Assembly: GCA_016840385.1 (NCBI GenBank)
Contig: JAEOSL010000104.1
Coordinates: forward strand, 1-12,445
Reading direction: 5' to 3'
Source of the DNA: Candidatus Thorarchaeota archaeon
GTDB lineage: Archaea > Asgardarchaeota > Thorarchaeia > Thorarchaeales > Thorarchaeaceae
DNA: 12,445 bases
Below the pieces are notes generated by a model. That model was given only the letters and a program-made list of their open reading frames with translations, made no database searches and was not told the DNA's origin. Made by a program: the position numbers and the translations under genes. Below are positions 1 through 8,567 of this stretch, piece after piece; position 1 is the stretch's first letter; every line of letters begins with the position of its first letter.

Positions 1-7
1 GTGTAAG

Positions 8-38
8 AAAAAAGTAGAGAGGTTGTCATTGCAACCTC
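8..38 (-). terminator. Hairpin plus T-tract terminator of the dodecin gene
   Basis: Read on the minus strand, a 7-bp stem (GAGGTTG / CAACCTC, positions 38-32 and 25-19) with a 6-base loop is followed five bases later by six consecutive T (positions 13-8). It lies just downstream of the dodecin stop codon. The T-tract alone would suit archaeal intrinsic termination; the hairpin strengthens the call. Confidence 0.6.
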
Positions 39-56
39 CCTTACTCCGTAGGAATT

Positions 57-272
57 CTATTCCTTTTCATACTTGAAGCTGAGTTTCATTCGAACACGAT
101 ACTCAACAATTTTGTTTTCCTTAATTCTGACATCCTGTGTGATCACTTCAGCAACTCGCAGGTCTCTCAGACTCTGTCCTGCTTTCGTGATCGCATTATT
201 CATTGCTTGTTCCCAGCCTTTGCCGCTTACTCCTGTAAGCTCAATGTATTTGTAGACACTCTCTTCTGCCAT
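57..272 (-). CDS. Dodecin family protein (small flavin/ligand-binding dodecamer)
   Basis: This 71-residue protein has the length and pattern of the dodecin family: an N-terminal strand (VYKYIELTG), a helix around residues 17-35, the signature SLRDLRVAEV (34-43), and a C-terminal strand ending LSFKYE. Dodecins form hollow cytoplasmic dodecamers that store or buffer flavins. In the Halobacterium, Thermus and Mycobacterium proteins I recall, a tryptophan in this signature (..W-A/F-E-V) stacks on the isoalloxazine ring; here the aligned residue is Val40. The protein therefore belongs to the LRVAEV-type branch, and its ligand is uncertain. The ATG start is supported by an SD, AAGGTG (284-279), six bases upstream. 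A terminator follows directly. It is divergent from the EamA transporter, with 124 bases between them, and looks monocistronic. The family call is firm; flavin binding is not shown. Confidence 0.93.
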   Translation of the reverse strand: MAEESVYKYIELTGVSGKGWEQAMNNAITKAGQSLRDLRVAEVITQDVRIKENKIVEYRVRMKLSFKYEKE

Positions 273-396
273 ATTTTACACCTTAAAATGTGGTACGAAA
301 TAATAGCAGGATTTTGTGAAAAGCTTTACCTTATCCTATCTTTCGCTTCTTTGTCATTCCGATACTATCTTAGGGGACTTTCTATCGTGAAATTTC

Positions 397-1320
397 ATGC
401 AAGCCCCCCCAGAATTAATCGTTGGAAGTTTAATTGGTCTTTTAGGAGCAGCTCTATACGGTCTCTCAGTTGTTGTCTATAGATCACAGTCCGACGAGAT
501 TCGCCCTGTTGCAATTAGCTCGATTAAGATGTGGGTGGCTCTTCCTTTTACAGCACTAATGGTACTCATCCTCCCTGGTATTGATTCAATCTTCTTACCC
601 TTGACAACAATTGCTATTCTTGGCATATCCGTTACCTTGGGAGCTGTTGTGGGTGACACAATCTATCTTTGGAGCCAGGAACGAATTGGAGTGTCCTATG
701 CTTTTCCGATAGCAATGTCTTTCCCAATTATGACATACTTCCTGACGGTCATTTTTCTTAACGAACCTCCAGTACTTTCACGACTTGCAGGTGCTATCAT
801 TGCAGTCATTGGAGTCATTCTGATATCCAATGAACAAAATAGAAATCAGGAACCCACAGAGAGCACCGCGGTCGACAAAACTCCTCGAAGACTTGATCTA
901 TGGGGGATTGCAGGAGCTCTGATTACAGCAGTACTCTACGCTGTAGGTACAACAATGCTACAAGTTGGAATTGAAGGTGTTGATGTAATTGGTGGCAGTT
1001 TCGTTCGTATCGTGATTGGCTCTATTGCTTTTACTCCAATGTTTGCAGTTGCAAAATACAAAGGAATGGCATGGCCGACTAAGCGGGCTACAAAATATGT
1101 AATTGTCGCAGGCTTCTTTGGTATGGCATTAGGAAGTATTCTCTACGTAGGTGCAGTATCTATGGTCGGAGCTGCTATAATGTCAGTGATAGCATCTACC
1201 GCCCCACTTTTTGCAATACCCGTTTCTGTATTCGTGTTGAAGGAGAAAGTAACTCCTCTTGCGCTGGTTGGAGTAGCTCTCACTCTCACTGGAATCATTC
1301 TCGTAGTAGCGGGCTTCTAA
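397..1320 (+). CDS. EamA/DMT-superfamily permease
   Basis: This 307-residue protein is very hydrophobic and consists of two repeats of about five helices each (roughly residues 9-144 and 169-306), joined by a polar cytoplasmic linker (145-168, rich in E/N/T/R). Each half ends with the EamA signature: Glu123 before a G..I...GVILI helix, and LKEKVTP (281-287) before LVGVALTLTGIILVV. Ten helices and about 300 residues are normal for the drug/metabolite transporter superfamily, which exports or imports small metabolites; the substrate cannot be inferred. The ATG is the only possible start, since an in-frame TGA lies three codons upstream. A weak GTGA (387-390) could act as SD. Neighbours give no substrate hint. 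The next gene on the same strand starts 105 bases later with its own promoter. Confidence 0.92.
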   Translation: MQAPPELIVGSLIGLLGAALYGLSVVVYRSQSDEIRPVAISSIKMWVALPFTALMVLILPGIDSIFLPLTTIAILGISVTLGAVVGDTIYLWSQERIGVSYAFPIAMSFPIMTYFLTVIFLNEPPVLSRLAGAIIAVIGVILISNEQNRNQEPTESTAVDKTPRRLDLWGIAGALITAVLYAVGTTMLQVGIEGVDVIGGSFVRIVIGSIAFTPMFAVAKYKGMAWPTKRATKYVIVAGFFGMALGSILYVGAVSMVGAAIMSVIASTAPLFAIPVSVFVLKEKVTPLALVGVALTLTGIILVVAGF

Positions 1321-1395
1321 TCTACTTTGGAGTTTGTATCTAATCAATAGTCGATACGGGATTTACCGTACATTACGTCTTGAAGACCGCGTGCG

Positions 1396-1403
1396 TTTAT
1401 ATT
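1396..1403 (+). promoter_or_regulatory. TATA-like box of the membrane methyltransferase gene
   Basis: The sequence TTTATATT is centred 26-27 bases before the GTG at 1426, the usual distance from an archaeal TATA box to the transcription start. No SD lies between it and the start codon, so a leaderless mRNA beginning at or near the GTG is inferred. Confidence 0.6.
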
Positions 1404-1425
1404 CTCAGGCACCACTATTGAACCA

Positions 1426-2025
1426 GTGGTTCCTTTGATAGAATGGCTGAATTTCATTATACTAATTGTGTCGACAATTCTGTTCCTTTACTTCTATGTT
1501 AAGAGTGTGAGTCCCGCCCAACTTGAAAAAACAATGGGTGAAATTGCATATCCAAAATGCAAGACTTACAGAGTGATTGCTGGAGCTTTTGAGGGAATTA
1601 CAATTGTCAATTATGTTCTCTATATTTTCTACCCCCTCCCACTTGGTCTTCCTTTGACCCTCCCCTGGGATTACTTACTATCCATCATCATGGCATTTGT
1701 GATCATTGTTCCAAGTGCATACTTGATGATTGTTGGAATGCGTGATGCTGGAGCAGAAACCCTCGAGCCAAAGAAAGAACATACACTGTACACAGGCATC
1801 TATGACAAAGTTAGGCATCCTCAGGCAATTGGTGAAGCAGTTCTCTGGTTCCCCTTTGCTCTCTGGTTCAATTCCCCATTCCTCGTTCTCTATTCGTTCA
1901 TTTGGATTCCGATATTCTACATCATGTGTTGGGCTGAAGAGCGAGACCTCATCATTCGATATGGTCAACCTTACCTTGACTATAGAGACCATGTGGGATT
2001 CCTAATTCCAAAACAGAAGAAGTAA
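1426..2025 (+). CDS. PEMT/ICMT-type integral-membrane methyltransferase
   Basis: This 199-residue protein has about five hydrophobic segments (roughly 5-25, 53-73, 82-104, and a pair within 136-168). Its C-terminal half carries the signature of SAM-dependent membrane methyltransferases of the isoprenylcysteine carboxyl / phospholipid N-methyltransferase superfamily: G-I-Y-x-x-x-R-H-P (124-132), then A-E-E-R-D-L (170-175), RYG (178-180), YLDYRDHV (183-190) and a terminal IPK. These residues bind S-adenosylmethionine and place the catalytic site at the membrane face. The acceptor could be a prenylated protein, a lipid or a small molecule; sequence alone does not decide. The GTG start fits the TATA box 27 bases upstream and keeps the whole first helix; the next in-frame ATG (residue 37) would lose it. 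Its stop lies 14 bases from the end of the convergent gene. Confidence 0.85.
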   Translation: MVPLIEWLNFIILIVSTILFLYFYVKSVSPAQLEKTMGEIAYPKCKTYRVIAGAFEGITIVNYVLYIFYPLPLGLPLTLPWDYLLSIIMAFVIIVPSAYLMIVGMRDAGAETLEPKKEHTLYTGIYDKVRHPQAIGEAVLWFPFALWFNSPFLVLYSFIWIPIFYIMCWAEERDLIIRYGQPYLDYRDHVGFLIPKQKK

Positions 2026-2039
2026 TGATGAATGTCACA

Positions 2040-2753
2040 TCATGCTCTGATTGGAGCACCACAGAATGGACAGAACCTATCTGCTGGTTTCAATGCAAAT
2101 CCGCAATAGGTACAACCTACTTTCTTCTCAGTAGGTTCAGTGACCTCACGTATTGGTGTGGACGTCATTTCACCTGATGAAGGATCGAACCAGACATCTG
2201 TGGAACCACTCCTCTTTTCTCTGACAATGTGTTGGCGCACAGTTTCCTCTGGAAGACCTGTTCTGTCAGAAATGTCGCTGACTGATCCACCTGCATCCTT
2301 ACCGAGCTCTTCTCTGACCTCTGACTTACCTCTAACTTGTTTGTACAGTGATTCAAGCAATGCAATGACTAGGATGAAAAGTGGGATTAAAAATACCCAG
2401 GATTGAGTTTGAATATACAGCCATCCAATGATAATGATTGGAATGAAGGTTCCACATGTGACACCCTCTTCTTTCCGTTTCTTCTGGTCATAGATCGGTT
2501 TCACATCTTCAACAACTGGTTCGGGAGTGTATCCCGAGGAGTATGTTCCAGGTTCTGAAATATCCTGGTGTACGATTTGCCTTTGACGTGATTTGATTTT
2601 TTGATCCTCTGACCTACTAGAGAGAAGGATGATTGATAGAATGATAATTGGTACAAGCAACCACGGCTCTCCAACACCAAACATCACAATGAGCAGAACG
2701 ACAATAGGAATTAACAATCCTATAGGACAGTCATTATTTGACATATGTGGCAT
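2040..2753 (-). CDS. Four-helix membrane protein with winged-helix-like segment and C-terminal zinc ribbon
   Basis: I do not recognise a named family for this 237-residue protein, but the layout is clear. Two hydrophobic hairpins (about 11-46 and 100-136) flank a polar stretch rich in charged residues and prolines (47-98). The hairpins resemble each other: a Cys (9, 100), an I-P-I (15-17, 104-106) and a W...P (31/35, 119/124), with the two prolines 19 residues apart in both, so an internal duplication is likely. Residues about 145-200 look like a small helix-turn-helix with wing (SVSDISDRTGLPEETVRQHI, then a strand pair). A zinc ribbon closes the chain with Cys214, 217, 228 and 231. The start is uncertain: ATG 2753 lies 17 bases from GAGGTG (2776-2771), and a second Met follows at residue 4. 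The gene at 10950 encodes the same domain order. Function unknown; a membrane-tethered regulator or scaffold is only a guess. Confidence 0.8.
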   Translation of the reverse strand: MPHMSNNDCPIGLLIPIVVLLIVMFGVGEPWLLVPIIILSIILLSSRSEDQKIKSRQRQIVHQDISEPGTYSSGYTPEPVVEDVKPIYDQKKRKEEGVTCGTFIPIIIIGWLYIQTQSWVFLIPLFILVIALLESLYKQVRGKSEVREELGKDAGGSVSDISDRTGLPEETVRQHIVREKRSGSTDVWFDPSSGEMTSTPIREVTEPTEKKVGCTYCGFALKPADRFCPFCGAPIRA

Positions 2754-2827
2754 TTTCCCTATCTTGTTCCCACCTCTGAAGCCTTATGGTTCTTTGGAAT
2801 ATTTCAGTTATTTCACCTATCAGCTAG

Positions 2828-2837
2828 TTTATTTTAT
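2828..2837 (+). promoter_or_regulatory. TATA-like box of the DUF362 gene
   Basis: An AT-only stretch (TTTATTTTAT) is centred about 30 bases before the ATG at 2863, and no SD is visible between them. This fits a leaderless or nearly leaderless transcript. The divergent gene at 2753 would use a separate element; GAAATATTCC on the minus strand (2805-2796) is a candidate. Confidence 0.5.
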
Positions 2838-2862
2838 TGAAATTCTGTTTGATTGAATTACA

Positions 2863-3717
2863 ATGAATTCTAGTACTCCCTACATGCGAGATGGCAGGTA
2901 CCTCGTAAGTAAAAGTCCAGTAGGTACAGATCTGAAAGCAGCTGTTCGGAATGCAGTGGATTTGATTGGTGGATTTGACAAGATCATTGATCAAGATGAT
3001 TTGATAACGATCAAGCCAAATTTGAATACAGCCGACCCATATCCAGCATCCAGCGATCCAATGTTCATTAAGGCTCTGGGGGAATTGCTTCTTGACGCCG
3101 GAGCTGGAAAACTCCGAATAATCGAAAGTTCTACAATGCGACTCTCTGCAAGAAAGGTTTCTGAAACAGTTGGACTTACTGCTGTCGCAGATGAACTAGA
3201 CGCGGAGATGATTTTTCTTGAAGAGCATGACTGGGTGAAAGTCGATATCCCTCAAGGAAAATATCTCAAGAAAGTATCAATTGGCAAATCCCTTCTAGAC
3301 TTGGGAAAGCTTGTGGTAGCTCCCAATCTTAAAACCCACTCTTTAGCTAGGTACACAGGAAGTTTGAAAATCTTTGTAGGTTGGATGCGACATCGGGAAC
3401 GAATACGATTGCACATGAAAAACCTCGAGGCTAAGGTAGTAGACCTAGCATCTTATTTCAGTCCTGATCTTATTGTGATGGATGCACGGACTTGTTTCAT
3501 AACTGGAGGTCCTGCATCAGGTCAGTGTTCCACTCCGAACCTCATTCTAGCCAGTGGAGATATGGTTTCTATTGATGTTGAGGGTGTGCGTACAATTCAA
3601 TGTTGCAATGCGAAGAACAAACTCGATATGGATGTCTGGGAGATTCCGCAAATTCGTCGAGCTGTTGAGATTGGGATTGGTGCTCAGAGCGATAATGATA
3701 TCGAAATTGTAAGTTAG
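2863..3717 (+). CDS. DUF362 domain protein without ferredoxin module
   Basis: This 284-residue protein matches DUF362 along its length: I-K-P-N-L-N (50-55), LDAGAGKLRIIES (77-89), A-P-N-L-K-T-H (153-159), GSLKIFVG (166-173), a conserved Asp-Ala with a Gly-rich turn (DARTCFITGGPASG, 207-220) and a C-terminal ASGDMVSIDVEG (230-241). Many DUF362 proteins carry 4Fe-4S clusters or a ferredoxin domain; no CxxCxxC cluster is present here, only scattered cysteines such as Cys247-248. The biochemical role of the family is poorly defined, so none is assigned. There is no signal peptide or membrane helix, so it is probably cytoplasmic. A second Met at residue 8 is an alternative start, but the TATA spacing favours residue 1. 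The hybrid kinase follows on the same strand after 73 bases, so co-transcription is possible but unproven. Confidence 0.85.
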   Translation: MNSSTPYMRDGRYLVSKSPVGTDLKAAVRNAVDLIGGFDKIIDQDDLITIKPNLNTADPYPASSDPMFIKALGELLLDAGAGKLRIIESSTMRLSARKVSETVGLTAVADELDAEMIFLEEHDWVKVDIPQGKYLKKVSIGKSLLDLGKLVVAPNLKTHSLARYTGSLKIFVGWMRHRERIRLHMKNLEAKVVDLASYFSPDLIVMDARTCFITGGPASGQCSTPNLILASGDMVSIDVEGVRTIQCCNAKNKLDMDVWEIPQIRRAVEIGIGAQSDNDIEIVS

Positions 3718-3790
3718 TAGAAGCGAGTAACCTTCAAAACATAACTTGCTCAAAAAACGGTGTGAGCTTTTATTTGAGCGAGGAAATTCC

Positions 3791-6727
3791 ATGAAGATAC
3801 AGGTCCTATTTGTTGACGACAATGAACCACTACTTGAAGTTGGTAGTGTATACATTGAACGAGATGCACCAGATTTTGAAATGACTGTTGCAAACTCTGC
3901 ATCAAAAGCGCTGGACTTGCTTGACTTCAAGTCATTTGATGTGATAATCAGTGACTATCAAATGCCAGTAATTGATGGATTAGAATTCCTTGCTCGTGTA
4001 CGTGTGTTAGATGAACATATTCCATTCATAATCTTCACTGGAAAATCAAGGGAAGAAATTGCTATACAAGCATTGAATCTTGGTGCGACCTATTATGTCG
4101 TTAAAGGTGGAGATCCCAAGAGCCAATATGCTGAACTTATTCATATAGCTAGAACTGCTGTTGAACATAGACGAGAGAAACAAGCACGTTCTGAAACTGA
4201 GGAGCAATATGGTATTGTCTTCGAACATGCAAATGATGGCATATTGATGGTTGAGAGTGAAACCAGAAAAATACAATCTGCTAATCCCAAATTCTGTGAA
4301 ATGATAGGATACACTTTGGAGGAGCTTCAAGGGTTCACAATTGAAGATCTCCATCAGCCTGAAGATATGGAATGGATTGGAGATTTATTTGAGAAACAAG
4401 GCCGAAACGAAATTCGAATTGCCGAAAAGATACCCGTTCTCAAGAAAGATGGAACTATAATCTATACTGATATTTCTGCAAAAAGACTTGAGATTGCAGG
4501 AAAGCTGTACCAGCTTGGTGTTTTCAGAGATGTCACTAGAAAATTAGAGGTTGAAACTGAAGATGCAGCAAAAGATGAGATATACCGATTGATTGCTGAG
4601 AATTCTTCCGATGTTATTTTCACTCTCGACATGAATATGAATCGAACCTATCTCAGCCCATCTGTTGAGCGATTAAGAGGATTCACCTATGAAGAATCTT
4701 TGGCTCAAACTTGGGAGGAGGTATTACCTCCAGATTCGCTTGAAAAAATGATAATGCTCTTCGGGCAAGGTTTCGAGCGTATTCGGCAAGGAGATGATTC
4801 CAAGCAACCAATTATTGCAGAGATAGAGATGTATCGAAAGGATGGAAGTACAGTCTGGACTGAGGTATCTGCTTCAGCAATGTACAACGAGGAAGGCAAG
4901 CCTCTTGGAGTCGTCGGGTTGACTCGAGACATAAGCTCGAGAAAGTCTTCTGTTGAATCGTTGAGTAAGAGCGAAGAAAACTTTCGTCTTTTCTTTTCAA
5001 ATGCTCCAGTTTATTGTTACATGGTTGACCCTGATGGAAAGATATTGAGTGTTAATATGACTGCCCTTCTATCTCTAGGTTATCAAGAAGATGAACTTGT
5101 AGGAGAAGACATTGCTTCTCTCTATGCTCCTTATGAAGAACAGAGAGTGAATGCTCTCGTCAAAGAGTGGAGGGAATCTGGAGATCTGGAGAATGAGAAA
5201 ATCGATATTGTAACTCGAGATGGAACAATACGTACAGTAATTCTTAGTGTATCTTCTGTGACTGATATAATGGGTGAACTAACTCATTCAATTATTATTC
5301 AGAGAGATATTAGCGATTCTAATTTAGAAACCTCAAAACGGTACAAGACACTATTTGACAACGCTAATGATGCCATTTTCCTAATGCGTGATGACATCTT
5401 CATTGATTGTAACGACAAGACATTGGAAATGTTTGTATGTACCCGGGATCAAATTCTTGGTCAACCTCCCTATAGATTCTCCCCTCCTTATCAACCAGAT
5501 GGCCGAGATTCAATGAAAAAAGCAATGGAGAAAATCAATAGGGCGATTGGAGGTGATCCCCAGTTCTTCTACTGGAAACACAGTCGGTATGATGGAACTA
5601 CCTTTGACGCAGAAGTCAGCCTAAATGCAATCGAAATTGAAGGCGAGGTTCTAATCCAAGCTCTAGTTCGAGATATCACGAAACGAACACAAGCTGAAAA
5701 CGATCTAAGGGAAAGTGAGGAACGTTACAGAGTTCTCTATGAAAATCTTCCAGATGGTGTTATCGGTGTGGATATGCATGCACGGATGACTTTTTGCAAT
5801 GCTAAAGCACTGGAGATTTTTGGATATCACAACGAGGATCAGGTTCTTGGAAGAAGACTGGATGAATTTCTTCATCCTGATTACAAAAAAATCGCAATGG
5901 AAATATTGACTTCCAGTATATCTGCAGGAAAAACGAAAATCGATGGGTTTGAGGGAATTGGTTTACGTGCAGATGGATCTGAAATCTATTTCCACCTGTC
6001 TAGCTCACTAATCAAAGTAGATGGCAAAATAGCTGGAATTCAATCACACATTCGAGACCTATCTGAATGGAAAGAAACACAAGAGCAATTAAAACAACAG
6101 CGAGAAGAACTTGGTAAATTTGCTCACTCAATGGCTCACGACTTGCGGTCTAGTATTCATGTTATAGTAGGATTAGCAGACTTGTATCAGGAGGATAGGA
6201 AAGATAGGCATCTCGATGACATCATAGGAATTGCTGGCAAAATGGATTCCATTCTGTCAAAATCCGTGGCTCTTGCAGAAGCTGGAATAATCATTGGCGC
6301 TAGAGAATTCGTTAACTTGGAAAAACTTGTTCAGGAAGTAGCCAAAACGTCAATCCCTGATGAGATACAACTCAAGCTTGGTGAACTACCGATAGTCAAT
6401 TGTGACCGAGCAAAAATGCTTCAAGTTATACAGAACCTGATGCAGAATGCTCACGAACATGGAGAAGCGAACTCTATCACTGTAACTTCTTTGAAAGAAA
6501 CGGATACCTATTCAATATCGATTGCAAATGACGGAATTCCCATTCCTGAGGATCTTCATAACCGATTTTTCGAACAGGGATTTTCAACAAAGGAAAAAGG
6601 TGGTCTTGGTCTTTCAATTATCAAGAGTATTATAGAAGCTCATGGTTGGGAAATATTACTCGCAAATACAAATCCTGCAACAATCCAAATCAAAGTCCCA
6701 TCAAAGGACATTCGTTATGAGTTGTAA
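3791..6727 (+). CDS. Hybrid sensor histidine kinase: receiver, five PAS, HisKA, HATPase
   Basis: This 978-residue soluble protein begins with a complete receiver domain: acidic pair Asp9/Asp10, phospho-acceptor Asp55, Thr83 and Lys105. Five PAS domains follow, starting near residues 140, 265, 398, 518 and 646, most closing with an R-D-I/V/L motif. The kinase core has the H-box SMAHDLR with His783, an N-box (NLMQNAHEHG, Asn886), a G1 box (ANDGIPIP) and a G2 box (GGLGLSII), so it looks catalytically intact. With no membrane helix it should sense intracellular signals; PAS ligands (haem, flavin, small molecules) cannot be told from sequence. The receiver at the front suggests that another kinase's phosphoryl group tunes it. 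The ATG at 3791 is preferred because receiver domains start this way (MKIQVLFVDDNE) and GAGCGAGG lies just upstream; a TTG at 3746 would add 15 residues unrelated to the fold. The neighbouring kinase gene converges on it with a 25-base gap. Confidence 0.93.
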   Translation: MKIQVLFVDDNEPLLEVGSVYIERDAPDFEMTVANSASKALDLLDFKSFDVIISDYQMPVIDGLEFLARVRVLDEHIPFIIFTGKSREEIAIQALNLGATYYVVKGGDPKSQYAELIHIARTAVEHRREKQARSETEEQYGIVFEHANDGILMVESETRKIQSANPKFCEMIGYTLEELQGFTIEDLHQPEDMEWIGDLFEKQGRNEIRIAEKIPVLKKDGTIIYTDISAKRLEIAGKLYQLGVFRDVTRKLEVETEDAAKDEIYRLIAENSSDVIFTLDMNMNRTYLSPSVERLRGFTYEESLAQTWEEVLPPDSLEKMIMLFGQGFERIRQGDDSKQPIIAEIEMYRKDGSTVWTEVSASAMYNEEGKPLGVVGLTRDISSRKSSVESLSKSEENFRLFFSNAPVYCYMVDPDGKILSVNMTALLSLGYQEDELVGEDIASLYAPYEEQRVNALVKEWRESGDLENEKIDIVTRDGTIRTVILSVSSVTDIMGELTHSIIIQRDISDSNLETSKRYKTLFDNANDAIFLMRDDIFIDCNDKTLEMFVCTRDQILGQPPYRFSPPYQPDGRDSMKKAMEKINRAIGGDPQFFYWKHSRYDGTTFDAEVSLNAIEIEGEVLIQALVRDITKRTQAENDLRESEERYRVLYENLPDGVIGVDMHARMTFCNAKALEIFGYHNEDQVLGRRLDEFLHPDYKKIAMEILTSSISAGKTKIDGFEGIGLRADGSEIYFHLSSSLIKVDGKIAGIQSHIRDLSEWKETQEQLKQQREELGKFAHSMAHDLRSSIHVIVGLADLYQEDRKDRHLDDIIGIAGKMDSILSKSVALAEAGIIIGAREFVNLEKLVQEVAKTSIPDEIQLKLGELPIVNCDRAKMLQVIQNLMQNAHEHGEANSITVTSLKETDTYSISIANDGIPIPEDLHNRFFEQGFSTKEKGGLGLSIIKSIIEAHGWEILLANTNPATIQIKVPSKDIRYEL

Positions 6728-6752
6728 TCACACAGACTGAAAGGTGCCATTA

Positions 6753-8567
6753 CTAAATCAGCAGTTTGAGTAGCTGAATTTTAACACACAATCCTTGCAG
6801 GTGATTACCAGGAACACGGTCTCCAATTGATATTTTTCCGCGATACTTTTCTGCGAGATGATTCGCAGTGTGCAATCCAAGACCTCCAAATCTCCGGGTC
6901 ATATCGAAGATACCTGCTTTTGTTGAATCCACCATTCCCGGCCCATCATCGCATATTGAAATAATATAGTTTGAACCTGAATCCTCGATTGTAACCCACA
7001 CTCTCTGTTGTTCCTTAGGGTTGTGTTCAACAGCATTCATGAGTATATTGGAGAGAAGAAGCTCAAGGTACTCGTCGGCAAGAATCAAAGCTTCTCCATC
7101 TATCATTTTTGTTGTGAATTTCACACTTGTCATCGAACCCATAGCGGCAATGCAGGTGTTCAGAGCTTGCGTTGCCGATCTCTCAATTAGGCTTCCTGAT
7201 AGTAACTGTTCGGTTGACTTAGCTTCTTCAATAATCCTCGAACATCGTTTCACTGCATCGTTGATGATATTATGGAACATATCTTTCTGAGATTCATCTG
7301 TTGCGCCGCGCATTAGTGCTGAACTATTGAGAATTACTTGTAATTGTTGAGCCAGATCATGACCCATTAAATCTAGATAAAGGAGTGCGCGATCTTTTGC
7401 GTAACGTAATTCCCGTTCAGTTTGCCGTCTGTTTGTAATATCAACAATAACAGTCTGAATTGATGATATCCCACCATAATCAATACTACTGGTGTAACTC
7501 TCAACCCACCTTATCTCTCCGTTTTTCCTAACGAATCTATACTCAAAGTGAGTTGCAATTGGTCTGCCCGCAATCTTATCTCGCATTCTTATTGTTAGCT
7601 CACTTCGGTCCTCTGGATGAACCAAATCCCAGACGTCATTAGCTGACATCTGTTTGATTTCATCATCAGAATAACCTACGAGTTCTTTGAATGCTGGATT
7701 GTAGTAGAACAACTTGTCTTCAGTTAGAATCGTGATACATTGTGGTGACTGTTCAGCTAGACTTCTATACTTGGCTTCTGAATCTCTGAGATTCTTTTCG
7801 AATTCCTTTTGACCGGTGATATCGATAATTAGTACTTGAAGTGCCTTTGCCCCTTCGAATTCAATTGCGTTTGAAAAAGCTTGAACCCATCTGATGCTTT
7901 CATCTCGGTGAATAAACCTGTACTCGTAGGGCATAGGTATAGGTTTTCCTTCTCTACGGTTTTCTGCAATGCTAAGTAGATACTTCTTATCTTCGGGATG
8001 AATCAAATCCCATCCTTCTTGGGTTGACATGACTAGTATTTCATCAACTGAATATCCGACTAGTTTTCCAAAAGATGGATTTACGTAGACATACCTATCA
8101 TCTTGGATAACTGTGAGACCTTGGAGGGATTGCTCCGCCAGCAATTTGTATTTCCTTTCAGCTGCCTTGTACGCAGAAAGGTCTGAGATTACCGCAAAAG
8201 ATCCTTGAAATTCATCGTTCTTACCTAGGATTGGAACTGCAGATATCGAGGTCGGAATCAGGCGCTCTGATTTCGATGTCCATTCAAGTTCATACTTTGA
8301 AGAGATTCTATTTTTTCTTTTGCTGAAGTGTTCTTGTTGTATTGTCAAATTTTCTTTGTTAAGGAAATCTCTAGTTGGTCGACCAATCAGCTCTTCAGTG
8401 GAGTACTCAAGCATCTCTCCAAATCGATTATTGACATAGATCCAAACACTATTCTCATCAACAACTGCAAAGCCTTCGTTCAGCGATTCAATTAGCACTT
8501 TGTGTTTTAGTAAATCTTCGAGAGACTCGATATCCATAGTCTGTTTTTGTGGAATTTCAGATCCCAT
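6753..8567 (-). CDS. Soluble PAS-repeat sensor histidine kinase (three PAS, HisKA-like, HATPase)
   Basis: The 604 residues carry three PAS domains (about 18-133, 140-255, 267-382) and a kinase core. PAS2 and PAS3 align without gaps at an offset of 127 residues (YKLLAEQS / YRSLAEQS; LVGYSVDEI / LVGYSDDEI; WDLIHPED / WDLVHPED; EYRF; RWV; IIDIT / IVDIT), so they arose by internal duplication. The H-box is LDLMGHDLAQQLQ with His403, the form seen in archaeal multi-PAS kinases. ATP-binding motifs are Asn511 (NILMNAVEHN), DDGPGM (540-545) and RRFGGLGLH (558-566), with a short ATP lid. There is no membrane segment and no receiver, so its partner must be a separate receiver; the receiver proteins at 9435 and 3791 are candidates. 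The ATG start has an SD, AAGAGG (8581-8576), eight bases upstream. It lies 173 bases downstream of the regulator gene on the same strand. Confidence 0.92.
   Translation of the reverse strand: MGSEIPQKQTMDIESLEDLLKHKVLIESLNEGFAVVDENSVWIYVNNRFGEMLEYSTEELIGRPTRDFLNKENLTIQQEHFSKRKNRISSKYELEWTSKSERLIPTSISAVPILGKNDEFQGSFAVISDLSAYKAAERKYKLLAEQSLQGLTVIQDDRYVYVNPSFGKLVGYSVDEILVMSTQEGWDLIHPEDKKYLLSIAENRREGKPIPMPYEYRFIHRDESIRWVQAFSNAIEFEGAKALQVLIIDITGQKEFEKNLRDSEAKYRSLAEQSPQCITILTEDKLFYYNPAFKELVGYSDDEIKQMSANDVWDLVHPEDRSELTIRMRDKIAGRPIATHFEYRFVRKNGEIRWVESYTSSIDYGGISSIQTVIVDITNRRQTERELRYAKDRALLYLDLMGHDLAQQLQVILNSSALMRGATDESQKDMFHNIINDAVKRCSRIIEEAKSTEQLLSGSLIERSATQALNTCIAAMGSMTSVKFTTKMIDGEALILADEYLELLLSNILMNAVEHNPKEQQRVWVTIEDSGSNYIISICDDGPGMVDSTKAGIFDMTRRFGGLGLHTANHLAEKYRGKISIGDRVPGNHLQGLCVKIQLLKLLI

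Noticed and set aside
2025..2043. A small inverted repeat (ATGATG / CATCAT) across the ends of two convergent genes.
   Set aside because: It has only six base pairs with a seven-base loop and no T-tract on either side, and most of it consists of stop codons and flanking bases. It is too weak to call a bidirectional terminator.
3768..3775. TTTTATTT as the TATA box of the hybrid kinase.
   Set aside because: It is centred only about 20 bases before the ATG, so the transcription start would fall inside the gene. A promoter further upstream, or read-through from the DUF362 gene, is more likely.
3746..3790. A TTG-started extension of the hybrid kinase by 15 residues.
   Set aside because: Receiver domains begin at MKIQVLFVDD, and an SD-like GAGCGAGG precedes the ATG at 3791. 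The extension has no SD of its own and adds nothing to the fold.
6728..6752. A possible shared terminator in the 25-base gap between the two convergent kinase genes.
   Set aside because: I found no stem with a T-tract on either strand. Termination must rely on signals inside the 3' ends or on factors.
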